Position numbers and translations under genes: made by a program
Notes under the pieces: model-generated
The model's database searches: none
Told to the model about the DNA's origin: nothing
Seen by the model: the letters and a program-made list of their open reading frames with translations, nothing else
Shown here: positions 6,102-7,241 of the stretch, piece by piece
How the letters are laid out: every line of letters starts with the position of its first letter
Position numbering within the stretch: position 1 is the stretch's first letter
Assembly: GCA_964457065.1 (NCBI GenBank)
Contig: CAYWDQ010000154.1
Location: forward strand, 1 to 7,241
Length of the DNA stretch: 7,241 bases
Origin: Bog-473 sp964457065
Lineage (GTDB): Bacteria > Actinomycetota > Acidimicrobiia > Acidimicrobiales > RAAP-2
Direction: 5' to 3'

Positions 6102-7241
6102 GCGCTCCGCCGGCCCGACCGCCGGCCGTGCTGCGCGTGGCGAACTGCAGCGGGTTCTTCGGGGATCGCCTGAGCGCGGCGCGCGAGATGGTCGAGGGCG
6201 GGCCCATCGACGTCCTCACCGGTGACTGGCTGGCCGAGCTGACGATGTACATCCTCCACAAGACCCGGGAGCGCAGCGGGGGCTACGCGCGCACGTTCCT
6301 GCGCCAGATGGAAGATGTCCTCCCCAGCTGCCTCGAACGGGGGATCACCGTCGTCTCCAACGCCGGCGGCCTGCACCCCGAGGCGCTGGCGGCCGCGGTG
6401 GGAGAGCTGGCCCGTCGCCAGGGGCTCGAGGTGCACGTGGCCTCGGTCTCGGGTGACGACATCACACCGAGGCTCGACGAGCTGCGCACCGCCGGCGAGG
6501 CCTTCGTCAACCTCGACACCGGCGAGCCCCTCCCGGCGGGGACGCCCGTGGTCACCGCCAACGCGTATCTCCGCGCCCGCCCGATCGCCGACGCGCTCGC
6601 CGCCGGCGCGCAGGTGGTCGTGACGGGTCGGGTCACCGACGCCGCCCTGGTCGTCGGTCCCGCGTTGCACGCATTCGGGTGGGCGGACAGTGAGCTCGAC
6701 GCCATCGCAGGCGCGGTCGTGGCGGGCCATGTCATCGAGTGCGGCGCCCAGTGCTGCGGGGGCAATTACGCCTTCTTCGAGGAGGTGCCGCACCGGGAGC
6801 GGATCGGCTTCCCGCTGGCCGAGGTGCATCCCGACGGCTCGTCGGTCATCACCAAGCACCCGGGTACGGGCGGCGCGGTGACGGTCGGGACCGTCACCGC
6901 GCAGCTGCTCTACGAAATCGGGAGCCCGCGCTACCTGAGCCCCGACGCCGTCGCCCGGTTCGACACCATCGCGCTCTCTTCCGAGGGTCCCGACCGGGTG
7001 CGCATCGCGGGGGTACGCGGTGAGCCGCCGCCGCGCACGCTCAAGGTGACGGCCAACCTCGACGGTGGCTGGCGCAACTCCATGACGCTCGCGCTGACCG
7101 GCGCCCAGGTGGCCGAGAAGGCGCGCTTCGCGGCCGAGGCCGTGTGGTCCGGGATCCCCGGTGGGCGCGACGCCTTCGCCGAGACGGCCGAGGACCTCTC
7201 GGGCGACCTGACGGGCGGCGGCATGGCCTACCTGCGGCTGG
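6098..7241 (+). CDS. AtuA family (DUF1446) acyclic terpene utilization protein, 3' end beyond window
   Basis: The frame stays open from GTG 6098 to the window end (381 codons), with a 4-base GTGA overlap on the stop of the alpha subunit and a GGAG at 6089-6092 five bases before the start. Family hallmarks in order: N-C-S-G-F-F-G-D (16-23), a T-G-D-W-L-A-E-L-T segment (41-49), NAGGLHPEAL (88-97), VVTANAYLRA (151-160), VVVTGRVTDAAL (173-184), GHVIECGAQCCGGNY (210-224), IGFPLAEVHPDGS (236-248), and ITKHPGTGGAVTVGTV (251-266). AtuA was named from the Pseudomonas terpene gene cluster, and its biochemical function is, to my knowledge, unknown. Here it is co-transcribed with a gamma-carboxylating carboxylase and a hydratase, so a role in the same branched acyl-CoA pathway is likely. 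There is no signal peptide or membrane segment, so it should be cytoplasmic. Some relatives run well past 500 residues, so a C-terminal part may be missing. Confidence 0.9.
   Translation, partial: MSAPPARPPAVLRVANCSGFFGDRLSAAREMVEGGPIDVLTGDWLAELTMYILHKTRERSGGYARTFLRQMEDVLPSCLERGITVVSNAGGLHPEALAAAVGELARRQGLEVHVASVSGDDITPRLDELRTAGEAFVNLDTGEPLPAGTPVVTANAYLRARPIADALAAGAQVVVTGRVTDAALVVGPALHAFGWADSELDAIAGAVVAGHVIECGAQCCGGNYAFFEEVPHRERIGFPLAEVHPDGSSVITKHPGTGGAVTVGTVTAQLLYEIGSPRYLSPDAVARFDTIALSSEGPDRVRIAGVRGEPPPRTLKVTANLDGGWRNSMTLALTGAQVAEKARFAAEAVWSGIPGGRDAFAETAEDLSGDLTGGGMAYLRL

Overview
The window reads as a piece of chromosome from a high-G+C actinobacterium. Codons end almost always in G or C, GTG starts are common, and the two divergent genes appear to lack 5' leaders, which is frequent in Actinobacteria. 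I cannot name the genus. The base composition and the DUF11-type surface protein would suit soil or aquatic lineages such as Acidimicrobiia, but that is a guess.

Layout. The left edge (1-456, + strand) holds the C-terminal end of a secreted DUF11-type repeat protein that begins outside the window. It converges on an acyl-CoA dehydrogenase (553-1701, - strand). The 96-base gap between them carries a strong hairpin (500-533) that can act as a terminator in both directions. A 61-base divergent promoter region (1702-1762) then separates the dehydrogenase from a tightly packed + strand operon: enoyl-CoA hydratase/dehydratase (1763-2524), carboxyltransferase beta subunit of an acyl-CoA carboxylase (2521-4119), biotin carboxylase/biotin carrier alpha subunit (4119-6101), and an AtuA-family (DUF1446) protein (6098 to beyond the right edge). 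Neighbouring genes in the operon overlap by 4, 1 and 4 bases, so co-transcription and translational coupling are very likely.

How the genes fit together. A flavin dehydrogenase that makes an alpha,beta-unsaturated acyl-CoA, an alpha/beta biotin carboxylase of the 3-methylcrotonyl-CoA/geranyl-CoA (gamma-carbon) lineage, and a hydratase for the resulting glutaconyl-CoA are the core of two known pathways: leucine/isovalerate degradation (Liu) and acyclic terpene degradation (Atu: citronellol, geraniol). The AtuA-family gene, and a carboxyltransferase that lacks the usual methylcrotonyl-CoA carboxylase sequence next to its active site, tilt the reading toward Atu-type or another branched or isoprenoid acyl-CoA. 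The cleaving lyase (HMG-CoA lyase type) and an acyl-CoA synthetase are not in view and could lie downstream. No mobile element, RNA gene or CRISPR array was seen. The cluster is mostly a recognisable catabolic module. Its least understood part is the AtuA-family protein, and its most distinctive regulatory part is the pair of matching leaderless promoters.
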